Source: Candidatus Rifleibacterium amylolyticum
GTDB taxonomy: Bacteria; Muiribacteriota; Ozemobacteria; Ozemobacterales; Ozemobacteraceae
DNA length: 64,000 bases
Assembly: GCA_009917695.1 (NCBI GenBank)
Contig: JAACJG010000002.1
Location: 496,001 to 560,000 of the forward strand
Direction: 5' to 3'
Shown here: positions 1-8,244 of the stretch, piece by piece
Layout of the letters: every line of letters starts with the position of its first letter
Position numbering within the stretch: the stretch's first letter is position 1
Notes under the pieces: model-generated
The model's database searches: none
What the model was told of the DNA's origin: nothing
The model's input: the letters and a program-made list of their open reading frames with translations, nothing else
Position numbers and translations under genes: made by a program

Positions 1-405
1 AGCAACCGTTTTCATACAATCTATGCCGGCGATCTTGCGAAAATAGTTGTCAAAGTCAGCAACAACATCAAACCAGACATAAATATCTACAATGTTGGCA
101 ATCCTCAGGTAGAGCTGATGACTGACTACTGGTCAGCATTCTGTGCAGCAATGGGCGTAAAAGTTCCGCGGCATATTCCAAAATGGCTGCTCTATCCGCC
201 GGCAATGATGATGGAAGCAGCCTGCAGCCTGGCAGGAGCTACCGAACCGCCGCTGTTTACACGCGCAAGAGTCTATATGTTCTATGCCAGTAATGTGTAT
301 AATGTCAGCAAGGTTATTGATGATTACGGCATCGATAAGTTCACTTCTCTCGAAAAAGCAACACGAGTCACTGTCCGCTGGTGGCGGATGAATGGCTATC
401 TATGA
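1..405 (+). CDS. NAD-dependent epimerase/dehydratase (extended SDR), C-terminal part
   Basis: The reading frame is open from the first base of the window, so the gene starts upstream; 134 residues remain. The visible part begins with HTIYAGDLAKIVV, the segment of extended short-chain dehydrogenases (epimerase and 3-beta-hydroxysteroid dehydrogenase types) that follows the catalytic region, and ends in the usual tail (SLEKATRVTVRWWRMNGYL). The Rossmann fold and the YxxxK site lie outside the window, so the substrate cannot be told. It is followed after 16 bases by a radical SAM gene and then a lipid kinase on the same strand, which suggests an operon for modifying a lipid or sugar. Family is confident; exact role is not. 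Confidence 0.8.
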   Translation, partial: SNRFHTIYAGDLAKIVVKVSNNIKPDINIYNVGNPQVELMTDYWSAFCAAMGVKVPRHIPKWLLYPPAMMMEAACSLAGATEPPLFTRARVYMFYASNVYNVSKVIDDYGIDKFTSLEKATRVTVRWWRMNGYL

Positions 406-421
406 CTTCAGGAGGCACGCA

Positions 422-1717
422 ATGAGCAGACCGCGATTTCTGATCGGCCCGGCAAAACTGCTGTTTTATACCCGCATGGTGATTCATGTTTTTCTGCATT
501 ATCTACTGCGCCTGCTCAAGTGCGAACTCGGGCCGACAGGCTTCGTACTGTTGCTGAAACGGCTTATACTTTTTCTCAACGCGGTTCGACACAACAAGGT
601 CGTCGAGGTCGATGGCAAATACAAGTTTCAGCTCTACATGCCAGCCTACCCAACCCCTGCTTTCTGGGAATCAATCGAAAAATTCATCAGACCCGACCCG
701 GGCCCACTGACCGTGGTATTTTCGATGACCAAAGCCTGTGGCTACAAGTGCCCACATTGTTATCAGCGCAACGATACCGGTGCTGATCTCGATATCGAAC
801 TGCTCAAAAAGACGGCCCGCCAGATGCAGGAAGTTGGTGTAACCATGTTCGACATCGAAGGCGGCGAACCGCTGCTGATGTTCGACCGGCTGATCGAACT
901 GCTTAAAGCGTTTGATAACAAACGCGAGCTATGGGTTAACACTACCGGCCATACTCTAACACCCGAAAAAGTGCAGAAACTCAAAGAAGCCGGGCTTTTC
1001 GGCGTCATGATTTCGCTGCACTCGATCGACGAGAAGGAATACGACAAGTTCACCGGCTTTCCCGGCTCTTTTGGTATAGCCCGTGATGCCGTCAGACAGT
1101 TTGTCGATGCAGGTATCGTCGTCGCGATAAACTGCTGTCCGTCAGCCGAAATGGTGGCCGATGGCACGGTCGAGCGAGTATTCGAACTGACAAAACAATG
1201 GAACTGCTCATATATTCAGGTCATTCACGGCAAGTCAGCTGGCGCCTGGCTCGGCAAAGACGACGAAATGATCAAGGCCGATGCCTCGATACGCAAACTC
1301 AACCAGATTCATCTCGATTACAACCTGCTGTCGCGCTATCGCGATCATCCTGCGCCGGCAGTGCAGGTTTTCGAGGAAAACGAGCAACATTTTGGCTGCA
1401 CTTCGGGTGGCATAGACCGTTTCTACATCGGTGCCAATGGCGATGTTCAACCCTGCGAGTTTTTGAACGTCTCGTTCGGCAATGTTAACGAAGAAGACTT
1501 TCTGACCATTTTCAGGCGGATGCGCGAGTATTTCAAAGAACCGGGCTGTCGCTGGCTGTGTTCGCGTGAAGCGCACACAATCTACGAGACAATGCAGGAA
1601 AACAAGCTGACCGCTACCCCGCTGCCCTGGAAATACACGAAAGATCTGCTGAAAAAGTGGGATTACGGCCGCAAGACGCCGTTATACAGAAAAATGGGAA
1701 TCTATAAAAACCAGTAG
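422..1717 (+). CDS. Radical SAM protein with SPASM-like cysteine tail
   Basis: Probable [4Fe-4S] S-adenosylmethionine radical enzyme of 431 residues. The cluster motif CX3CX2C is at C106, C110 and C113 (ACGYKCPHC), followed by the glycine-rich SAM segment (DIEGGEPLL). Near the C-terminus are further cysteines (a CTSGG segment, a GDVQPCEF segment and a CRWLC segment) that resemble a SPASM or twitch auxiliary-cluster region. The ATG at 422 was chosen over 392 because a perfect AGGAGG lies at 410-415, six bases ahead of it. The N-terminus (residues 10-55) is hydrophobic and basic and may associate with the membrane. The neighbouring SDR and diacylglycerol-kinase-like genes hint at a lipid substrate, which is inference only. 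Confidence 0.85.
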   Translation: MSRPRFLIGPAKLLFYTRMVIHVFLHYLLRLLKCELGPTGFVLLLKRLILFLNAVRHNKVVEVDGKYKFQLYMPAYPTPAFWESIEKFIRPDPGPLTVVFSMTKACGYKCPHCYQRNDTGADLDIELLKKTARQMQEVGVTMFDIEGGEPLLMFDRLIELLKAFDNKRELWVNTTGHTLTPEKVQKLKEAGLFGVMISLHSIDEKEYDKFTGFPGSFGIARDAVRQFVDAGIVVAINCCPSAEMVADGTVERVFELTKQWNCSYIQVIHGKSAGAWLGKDDEMIKADASIRKLNQIHLDYNLLSRYRDHPAPAVQVFEENEQHFGCTSGGIDRFYIGANGDVQPCEFLNVSFGNVNEEDFLTIFRRMREYFKEPGCRWLCSREAHTIYETMQENKLTATPLPWKYTKDLLKKWDYGRKTPLYRKMGIYKNQ

Positions 1718-1723
1718 AACGAT

Positions 1724-1754
1724 TACGAGCACGAGCACGAGCACGAGCACGAGG
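1724..1754. repeat. Hexanucleotide microsatellite (ACGAGC)n
   Basis: Four exact ACGAGC units (1725-1748) and a fifth with one change (ACGAGG) fill most of the 53-base gap between the radical SAM stop and the lipid kinase start. Unit length is a multiple of three and the array lies upstream of the Shine-Dalgarno sequence, so copy-number change would not shift a frame. Two other hexamer arrays occur near 10.5-10.7 kb. Confidence 0.9.
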
Positions 1755-1770
1755 AAACAGGATAACCTGA

Positions 1771-2739
1771 ATGGATGTTTTGGATCGACAAAAACAGGCA
1801 GATCGACCGGTAGAATCTCTGTTTCTGGTGCTGAACCCTTCTTCGCGGTCGTTTAGCGGGCAGAAGAAGTGGCCGCGGATTTTTGAACTGCTCGAACGCT
1901 CGGGTGTTTGCTACGAGCAGGCGCTTACCAGCCAGAGCGGCGACGGCACCCGCCTCGCCTTCGAAGCAGCAAAGCGCGGCTTCAATGCAATAATCGCGGT
2001 TGGAGGTGATGGCACCATCAACGAGGCAATCAGCGGAACAGCGGCCGCTCTTAGGCAAAACCCCGCTCTGCCATGTCGATTTGGCGTCATATACACAGGA
2101 ACCAGCCCGGATTTCTGTGCCTTTCACCGACTGTCGCTCGACCCCGATGTCATAGTTGGGCGCATTCTCGAAGGCAGGACGCGTCATATCGATCTTTGCC
2201 GGATATCACATCAAGCTGCTGACAGTGAGTGTGAGGTAACCAGATATTTTTCCTGCTCTGCCAACTTCGGGCTGGGCGCAGCGATTGCGCGCGGCTCAAA
2301 CAGTGGTCTGCGCAAACGTTTCGGCGATTTCATCGGTACTCTGCTGTCGATGCTCGATGCAATCAGAAACTACTCGCCACCACAGTTCAGGCTCAGAATA
2401 GACGGTTGTGAACACAGATTCAATCAGGTTCACAACATCTTCGTCGGCAAAAATCCTTTTGTTGCGAGTGGCATAAGACTAAAACTCGATATTGCTGCCG
2501 ACGATGGCAAAATGTATCTCGTTGCGCTGCACGGCATATCCCGGTTCCGGTTGCTTTCGTTGCTGCCACGGGTCTATACCGGATCTTTCTGCCATGAATT
2601 CAAGCCGATATTCTGCAATCGCGTAGAGATTGCAGAAGGCGGCACGGCCAACGAAGTTGAATACGACGGCGACCCACAGGGCAGATTACCCGCACGCATC
2701 GAACTGGTTCCAAGACTGCTGCCGCTTCTGGGTAGTTGA
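1771..2739 (+). CDS. Diacylglycerol kinase family lipid kinase (YegS/BmrU-like)
   Basis: A 322-residue protein of the diacylglycerol/sphingosine kinase catalytic family, which phosphorylates a lipid hydroxyl with ATP at the membrane face. The nucleotide-binding signature GGDGT is at residues 78-82 in the context IIAVGGDGTINEAISG, and the N-terminal LNPSSRSFSG strand is typical. Length matches the bacterial family (about 300). The C-terminal beta-sandwich contains the usual EYDGDPQG segment. Start ATG 1771 has AGGAT about seven bases upstream. It follows the SDR and radical SAM genes in the same direction, consistent with one lipid-related transcript. The actual lipid substrate is unknown. Confidence 0.85.
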   Translation: MDVLDRQKQADRPVESLFLVLNPSSRSFSGQKKWPRIFELLERSGVCYEQALTSQSGDGTRLAFEAAKRGFNAIIAVGGDGTINEAISGTAAALRQNPALPCRFGVIYTGTSPDFCAFHRLSLDPDVIVGRILEGRTRHIDLCRISHQAADSECEVTRYFSCSANFGLGAAIARGSNSGLRKRFGDFIGTLLSMLDAIRNYSPPQFRLRIDGCEHRFNQVHNIFVGKNPFVASGIRLKLDIAADDGKMYLVALHGISRFRLLSLLPRVYTGSFCHEFKPIFCNRVEIAEGGTANEVEYDGDPQGRLPARIELVPRLLPLLGS

Positions 2740-2804
2740 CCTGACACCATGTTATTTAAGAGCTTATTGATTAAATATCTTTCCAGGGCTTCGGCCTTCA
2801 GGCA

Positions 2805-2833
2805 TTGCAGATTTAAGTTAGCTTTTGTATAAC
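2805..2833 (+). promoter_or_regulatory. Sigma70-type promoter for the thiL-like gene
   Basis: TTGCAG at 2805-2810 and TATAAC at 2828-2833 are separated by exactly 17 bases, 25 bases ahead of the ATG at 2859. The match is good but not perfect in either hexamer. Confidence 0.5.
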
Positions 2834-2858
2834 AACGCCATGAAACGGAGACTTACCG

Positions 2859-3848
2859 ATGGATGAATTTAAAGCGATAAGGGCCATGGCTGCTGCGTTT
2901 GAGCGCTCACCGGCTCAACATAACGCGCTTTTCGAGTCTGATGCCGAAATTTTCAGCATCGGAGCAACTCGACTGGCAATAACTACCGACGAATTCTGCG
3001 AAGAAGAAGACGGCTTCAGATCCACGAACATCGAGAAGCTGGGATGGAACCTGGTTGCCGCGACACTCAGCGACCTGGCCGCAGCCGGTGCCGACCCCGC
3101 ATTTTTTCTGCAAGTGCTTGGCTTGCCCGAACGTGATTTCGAGCACTTCGCCAGTGAATTGACGAGAGGCATAAACTCGGCTCTCAAAGCGAGTGGCTGT
3201 TATCTGCTCGGTGGCGACACTTCGTGCGGAGAACACTGGCGTTATGTCGGCACTGCCATCGGCACTTTCAGCAATGAACCTCTTTTAAGAAGCACTGATG
3301 CTGAGCGACTGATACTCTATGCCACCGGAAGTTTCGGCGACGGCAATCTGTCGGCGCTAAACCCGGCTTATCAGGCTAAGTTTGAGCTGCATCACGATTT
3401 CATGCGCCGGGTCAGGCCTTTTCTCGGTCTGGGAATGGACAGCAGTGACGGCCTGCGCAACACACTGGCAACATTGTGCATGGTAAATCCATCAGCTAAA
3501 ATTACGGTAAACGCAGATGCCGTGCCGGTACACCCGGATGTCGCCGCCTTCTGTCATTCGACCGGCATGCCGCAACAGGGTTTCTTTTTCGGTTCTGGCG
3601 GCGAATATGAGCTTATTGTCGGCGTTTACCCCGACCAGCGCGAAGCCTTCGAAAAAGCCTGCCAGTCATGCGAAGCCACCTGTATCGGCAGCCTGGAAAA
3701 ATCAGAACAGCCCGGCCTGTTCTGGCAGAAAACTGCCGAAAGCCCGGCAAAGCCTGATATACCACTACAAATCGATCCGCGCTTCCACAAAGATCGTCAG
3801 GCCTATGTCGATGAAATCCTCAAAGTCACCCAAAGCATTTTCAGTTAA
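2859..3848 (+). CDS. thiL: Thiamine-monophosphate kinase-like protein (AIR synthase superfamily)
   Basis: A 329-residue member of the PurM/ThiL/SelD ATP-binding superfamily and closest to ThiL, which makes thiamine diphosphate from the monophosphate. Matching segments are ITTDEFCEEEDGF (usual TTDxLVEGVHF), AATLSDLAAAGADP, YLLGGDTS and GMDSSDGL. The N-terminal metal-binding motif is not the usual GDDAA: only one Asp is present (ESDAE, D28), and the His of the VEGVHF block is also absent. The protein may therefore be a divergent ThiL or a paralogue with another substrate. The ATG has GGAG eight bases upstream. No other thiamine gene is in the window. Confidence 0.65.
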   Translation: MDEFKAIRAMAAAFERSPAQHNALFESDAEIFSIGATRLAITTDEFCEEEDGFRSTNIEKLGWNLVAATLSDLAAAGADPAFFLQVLGLPERDFEHFASELTRGINSALKASGCYLLGGDTSCGEHWRYVGTAIGTFSNEPLLRSTDAERLILYATGSFGDGNLSALNPAYQAKFELHHDFMRRVRPFLGLGMDSSDGLRNTLATLCMVNPSAKITVNADAVPVHPDVAAFCHSTGMPQQGFFFGSGGEYELIVGVYPDQREAFEKACQSCEATCIGSLEKSEQPGLFWQKTAESPAKPDIPLQIDPRFHKDRQAYVDEILKVTQSIFS

Positions 3849-4222
3849 TAATTAAAGCCATACGACAAACCCATTTCTGGATTCTATCCTGTAATATCTT
3901 TAAAACCCGACACGTTTTACATAATCAGGCGGTGATGGTACATAAAAGCCTGTGAACTGTGTTGCCCTGGTGATTTGACTTCAGCGGTCATAATGCATAC
4001 ATTCTTATCACAAGAGAAATCTTTCTAAATGTACAAGTTCTGACAAGCGAAGGGCATGCTGACAGGCACGCTGATGTTTCTGTGCGTATCTTATTTGCCA
4101 TTCTCTGCCGAATACCCCAATTCTACCTCTGCCAGCATCAGCTGAAGGCCTCTGCTGATTTAAAGTCGGCATCTGCATTTCTTCTTACTGGAATTCGGCG
4201 ATGAGAAGTCGAGGAGGAGAAT
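3849..4222. other. Intergenic stretch without a clear gene
   Basis: These 374 bases hold no convincing conserved reading frame. A 29-codon frame at 4056-4145 on the plus strand begins with a hydrophobic run (MLTGTLMFLCVSYLPFSA) that looks like a short membrane or signal peptide, but its ribosome binding site is poorly spaced, so I list it only as a possibility. AT-rich sequence upstream probably carries the promoter for the 4223 gene, though I could not choose a hexamer pair. Confidence 0.4.
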
Positions 4223-4468
4223 ATGGATATCTTGTGGTTAATCTTTGTAGGATTGATCGCCGGCTGGATCGCAACGGAAATTTTAGAAGGGGGAGCTAAC
4301 GATCTTTTTGAGTTTATGCTTGTCGGGGTCGTTGGCTCAATGATAGGAGGACTGGTGATAAAAAAGTTTGGGCTCACTGTGGCTGAGGGCTTTCTGGGAA
4401 ACGTTGTGACCGCAACTATCGGCGCAATAGTTCTGATCTTAAGCCTGAGAGTCGTCATTCGCCACTAA
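4223..4468 (+). CDS. GlsB/YeaQ/YmgE family small membrane protein
   Basis: An 81-residue, very hydrophobic protein with about three membrane segments. The pattern GLIAGWIATEI, VGVVGSMIGGLVIKKFG and TATIGAIVLILSLRVV matches the transglycosylase-associated family, small inner-membrane proteins often induced by general stress; their molecular role is not established. Length fits the family (80-90). A strong GAGGAGGAG precedes the ATG by four bases. It is monocistronic: a hairpin terminator follows 24 bases after the stop. Confidence 0.85.
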   Translation: MDILWLIFVGLIAGWIATEILEGGANDLFEFMLVGVVGSMIGGLVIKKFGLTVAEGFLGNVVTATIGAIVLILSLRVVIRH

Positions 4469-4491
4469 GATTTCTAGAACATCACGCAACC

Positions 4492-4524
4492 AAAAGCTTC
4501 TGGTAATTATTACCGGAAGCTTTT
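4492..4524 (+). terminator. Rho-independent terminator after the GlsB-like gene
   Basis: AAAAGCTTC (4492-4500) pairs with GAAGCTTTT (4516-4524), and GGTAA (4502-4506) pairs with TTACC (4510-4514), leaving one internal mismatch and a three-base loop. The descending arm ends in TTTT, which serves as a short U tract. Confidence 0.8.
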
Positions 4525-4659
4525 CTGGTTCAAGCTCATTTGAGAAGACAGAGACAGTCTGATCTTAGCGTGACACTGCCTTAATTGTGGGAGGTTCAGA
4601 ACAACGCCCCCCGTAACCGGAAATTCACAGAACAAACATAAAGTAGATTCTTTTGCCAT

Positions 4660-4688
4660 TTGATTATTTCTTTAAATAAGCCTATAAC
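4660..4688 (+). promoter_or_regulatory. Sigma70-type promoter for mnmH
   Basis: TTGATT (4660-4665), a 17-base spacer and TATAAC (4683-4688). A small inverted repeat, AGCCT at 4679-4683 and AGGCT at 4692-4696, straddles the -10 box and could be an operator or chance. Confidence 0.5.
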
Positions 4689-4729
4689 TTAAGGCTGTAT
4701 CACAACATTCAAAATAGCAGGTATATTCT

Positions 4730-5800
4730 GTGCAGGCAGCAATTGATATTAAAAAGGCGCTCGAACTGCAGCGGCGAGGCGCGCTCATGGTTGATGTGCG
4801 GTCGCCGGCTGAATATGTCGAGACTACTATTCCAGGAGCAATAAACGTTCCGATTTTCGATAACGCAGAGCGTGCTGAAATCGGCACCATTTATAGCAAA
4901 ATCGGGCAACGTGAAGCACGGCGACGTGCAATCGAGCTGGTTTCACCGAAGATACCGCAGATATTGAAAGAAATCGATGACGCGCGCGACCCCGGCTCGC
5001 CACCGGCAATTATTTTCTGCTGGCGTGGCGGAGCACGATCGCTGGCAATAACCAGCTTTCTCGATCTGGCCGGAATTCCAGCGCTACAGCTGTCTGGCGG
5101 GCACAAAGCATTTCGGCGGCATATCAACAAATTCTTTGCTGAAACCGATTTTGCGAGAATGCTGATAGTGCGCGGCCCAACTGGTGTCGGAAAAACTCAG
5201 CTGCTGAGACGTCTGATTGATGAAAAATTTCCGGTCGTCGATCTTGAAGGTCTGGCGAACCACCGCGGCAGCGCATTTGGCGCACTTGGACTCGGGAACC
5301 AGCCAAGTCAGAAAATGTTTGAGGCCGCCCTCTGGCAAAGGCTTGGCCAATTGCATAGCAATGAATACCTTCTAACTGAGGGTGAGAGCAAACACATTGG
5401 CAGGCTGGTCATACCTGAGCGACTGCATCAGGCCATGCTCGCAGGTATCAGCATCTGGGTCGATGCGCCACTGGAATACCGTATTCAAGTAATCTTGCAG
5501 GACTATCCGGCACGCGATTCGATGGCCGAAGCGTTTAAACCGGCTATCAGTTCGTTAAAAGAAAGACTCGGCAAACAGGTTGTTGCCGAATTGCTCAGCC
5601 TGCTTGGGCAAAGAGACTGGCCAGAGCTTATTCGGCGGCTGCTCGTCGATTATTACGATCCTCTCTATCTGCATACCAGGCCAGATCATCCAGTATGCGT
5701 AAGCATCACGAGTCTCGAAGACGGCGTAAAAAAGCTGAAACAAGCAGTTTCGCAGCTTCTACCCGAGAACCTCAAACCAGCTGCTGCCGGTCAGATATAA
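4730..5800 (+). CDS. mnmH: tRNA 2-selenouridine synthase
   Basis: MnmH (SelU/YbbB) replaces sulfur with selenium in 2-thiouridine at the wobble position of tRNA, going through a geranylated intermediate and using selenophosphate. The 356 residues match the family length. The N-terminal rhodanese domain carries the catalytic Cys97 in FCWRGGARS, the same number as in the E. coli enzyme, and the C-terminal part has a P-loop GPTGVGKT at 149-156. The start is a GTG at 4730 with AGCAGG upstream. The gene overlaps the convergent 5791 gene by ten bases. Selenophosphate synthetase SelD, required for its donor, is not in this window. Confidence 0.93.
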   Translation: MQAAIDIKKALELQRRGALMVDVRSPAEYVETTIPGAINVPIFDNAERAEIGTIYSKIGQREARRRAIELVSPKIPQILKEIDDARDPGSPPAIIFCWRGGARSLAITSFLDLAGIPALQLSGGHKAFRRHINKFFAETDFARMLIVRGPTGVGKTQLLRRLIDEKFPVVDLEGLANHRGSAFGALGLGNQPSQKMFEAALWQRLGQLHSNEYLLTEGESKHIGRLVIPERLHQAMLAGISIWVDAPLEYRIQVILQDYPARDSMAEAFKPAISSLKERLGKQVVAELLSLLGQRDWPELIRRLLVDYYDPLYLHTRPDHPVCVSITSLEDGVKKLKQAVSQLLPENLKPAAAGQI

Positions 5801-8112
5801 AAAACCGTATCGACGGGAACTATAGTTGCGTTGCGTGCCAGTTTCGGGTCGAGGCCTTCGCTGACGCCAGCTATCTCGCGAAAATCCTGCGAATCACCGC
5901 GGTGAGCATGCAGGCCGGCAATGTAATAATCCCATAAAGGCAAAGCCGACGAGTCGTCGCTGGCCAGCCGACTCAACATATCAGAGCCGAGAGTGACCAT
6001 TGCCGAGGGCTGAACCGGCAGAATGTGAAGTGATTTGATCAGGTATTCATCGCACTTTTCCAGCTGATTCTCGTTCTTTTCGAGAACTCCCATGCGGGTA
6101 AGAGCGTGTGGGTCGTGCGGTTGCACTGAAAGCGCTTCGGCAAAGTATTTGCGGGCAGTTGCGCGGTCGTCTGAGCGCTTGGCGATAAGGCCTTTTTGAA
6201 TTAAAGCACCTGAGAGCCATGGCTGACCAGAGAGAGCGGCATCGAGACAACGCAATGCCTCAGCGTTGTTTTCGGCCGGCAGCAGATCATGCTCGGCCAG
6301 ATACAGGTTGCCGGTAGGGTCGAGATCTCCGACCTGATGCCAGATCCGCGCACTTTTGCGGTCGGGATCAACAAGCGCGACATCATAAGCTCCACCCGAA
6401 CGCTGCAAGGCTTCTTTCAAGACAGGCACATCGCTGCCTGACAACGGAAGCGAAAGCAGCTCGGTCGAAGGAAACACAGGGAAATCAGGCCAGATCTGCA
6501 GACCCTTTTTAGCGTTCTCCTTGAGCCAGATATGGCACCAGCCGCCCTTCATTTCTTCATGATGCCCACCGGCAAAACCAAGTGAGAAAAAGGCCATGAC
6601 CGGCCTCTGATAATCGGGCAATTCCGGCAATATCATGGCGATGACATAGCGCTCGATGAAGTCGGCAGGATCAAGACCGTTTTCTGCAGCGCTTTTTTCA
6701 GCATTGATCTTTGTATCATCTAGTATGGACAGGTCTATTTTTGCGAGCGCTGCAGTCAGCATCTGTTCTGTTTCATGTTTTCCTGCTGTTTCGGTTATCA
6801 AGCGTTCGAGTCTCTGCATCGCCGGATCATAGGGCTTGTTAGCAGAAGGCCGCGACATTGGCGTCTGATAGTCCTGCGGAAAAAATCTCTCTTCAGGCTC
6901 GATAGCGAGAATAGCCTGATCTGCTTCAACGATCAGCGGGTGATTGCGCGGTTCGGCATCGCAGATGTTTCTACAGACCTGAACGAACTGATAGGCAAGG
7001 ATGCCACCCTGACGCTTCGCCTCAGCTGCCAGCATTTTTAAGAGATCGGCAGCGCGATGCATGACACCGGCTTTTGGCGCCACACGGAAAACCATGCGCA
7101 TAAGAGAACCAAGATGCGGCATAGGGTCAATATGGCGACTTTCAATCAACATGGCCAGATCTTCAAGAAGATGAACAAAAACCAGAGAAGCAACCTCTTC
7201 GATGCCCTCGCGAATGCGCAGATGATCGATCGAAATAAGAATCGGCCCCATTTTGATCGAGAGTCGCATATAAATGTTTTCGAGAGGCCAGGTTCTCGCC
7301 GGCCCATTACGATCGTTAGCGAATCTGGTTTTGAGCAGAACCCTCGACCAGCGTATCGCTCCCAGTGCCATCATAACATCGGCAAGCAGGATTTCGTTGA
7401 GAGGGCCAAGCAGGTCATCTATTGCATCGAGGGCGTTGTAAACTTCTTTCTCGCTGCCCTGCTGCAGCCCGATCAAAAAGCGGTTCCAGTTCTGTGCCAT
7501 TGGCTCAGAAACCCGGCGTTGAATCTGATACCAGTTACATTGATCGCTGAACCAGGCCTGCTGCCGGTTGAATTCAAGGCGTTCAGCCAGATGCCCGGTC
7601 GTGCTGCCAGGAGAAAGCGACAAAAGATTATGTTCCGCCTCGACTTCTGCCTTAGCGGATTCCTTCGGCATAGAAGACTCTGGTGCCGAAACGACCGGCA
7701 CCTCAAGCGATGGCTCTGATTTTACCATGGCAGCCGGAACAGCGAAGGTCTTCAGCATTGCTTCATGGTCTTCGAGTGAAATGTTGAACATTTTACGCAA
7801 GCCTGCCAGCATCTGCTCTTCGATTGAATCAACCTGACCGTCAGCATATATCCCCTGCAAAGCTCGCAGATAAAGAGCACGCGGTTCGAATCGTCGACTT
7901 TCGCCCAGCAATCCCTGTTCGAAGCGCTCATGCGAGTCCTGAAGAATTCGGCCGGCCTCATCATTTTCCATGCGCAGAAAACGGGCGACATTCAGAAGTA
8001 TTTTCTTTTCGAAGTCTTCCAGTATGCCATCACGGCATGCCTCATCTGCAAACATGCGAAAAAGTTCTTCTCTGCTCAGTGAATCGCTGCCTTCAGGTCT
8101 GCCGTTCATCAT
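5791..8112 (-). CDS. TerB-like domain and TPR protein, function unknown
   Basis: A 773-residue cytoplasmic protein. Residues about 10-125 form two helical repeats of the TerB/tellurite-resistance type (LSREELFRMFADEACRDG and YADGQVDSIEEQMLAGL). A long middle region has no family I recognise. Residues about 610-720 read as tetratricopeptide repeats (AEALRCLDAALSGQPWLSGA, ARKYFAEALSVQPHDPHAL, LEKCDEYLIKSLHILPVQP). ATG 8112 is preferred over 8151 because AAGGAG lies six bases upstream of it. There is no signal peptide. TerB domains often occur with stress or phage-response ATPases, but none sits beside it here. Probably a scaffold. Confidence 0.7.
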   Translation of the reverse strand: MMNGRPEGSDSLSREELFRMFADEACRDGILEDFEKKILLNVARFLRMENDEAGRILQDSHERFEQGLLGESRRFEPRALYLRALQGIYADGQVDSIEEQMLAGLRKMFNISLEDHEAMLKTFAVPAAMVKSEPSLEVPVVSAPESSMPKESAKAEVEAEHNLLSLSPGSTTGHLAERLEFNRQQAWFSDQCNWYQIQRRVSEPMAQNWNRFLIGLQQGSEKEVYNALDAIDDLLGPLNEILLADVMMALGAIRWSRVLLKTRFANDRNGPARTWPLENIYMRLSIKMGPILISIDHLRIREGIEEVASLVFVHLLEDLAMLIESRHIDPMPHLGSLMRMVFRVAPKAGVMHRAADLLKMLAAEAKRQGGILAYQFVQVCRNICDAEPRNHPLIVEADQAILAIEPEERFFPQDYQTPMSRPSANKPYDPAMQRLERLITETAGKHETEQMLTAALAKIDLSILDDTKINAEKSAAENGLDPADFIERYVIAMILPELPDYQRPVMAFFSLGFAGGHHEEMKGGWCHIWLKENAKKGLQIWPDFPVFPSTELLSLPLSGSDVPVLKEALQRSGGAYDVALVDPDRKSARIWHQVGDLDPTGNLYLAEHDLLPAENNAEALRCLDAALSGQPWLSGALIQKGLIAKRSDDRATARKYFAEALSVQPHDPHALTRMGVLEKNENQLEKCDEYLIKSLHILPVQPSAMVTLGSDMLSRLASDDSSALPLWDYYIAGLHAHRGDSQDFREIAGVSEGLDPKLARNATIVPVDTVFYI

Positions 8113-8244
8113 TAGATCTCCTTCAGAATCTCTAAAAACATGATTATACATCGCAGAATATTTGATAACAACGATTGATATTATAGAGGATTCTTATGTT
8201 TTGCTGTATCATGAACCAGAGAAACTTTATGAGAGGAGAAAATC

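Noticed and set aside
1724-1754. CRISPR-like repeat array
   Set aside because: Units are six bases and directly adjacent, with no spacers; it is a microsatellite.
1723-2187. A 154-codon minus-strand frame whose end reads through the ACGAGC repeat
   Set aside because: The (Ser-Cys) tail is translated microsatellite, and the rest is antisense to the lipid kinase.
4056-4145. 29-codon hydrophobic peptide frame
   Set aside because: Ribosome site poorly spaced, no clear promoter and too short to judge without homologues; noted only within the intergenic entry.
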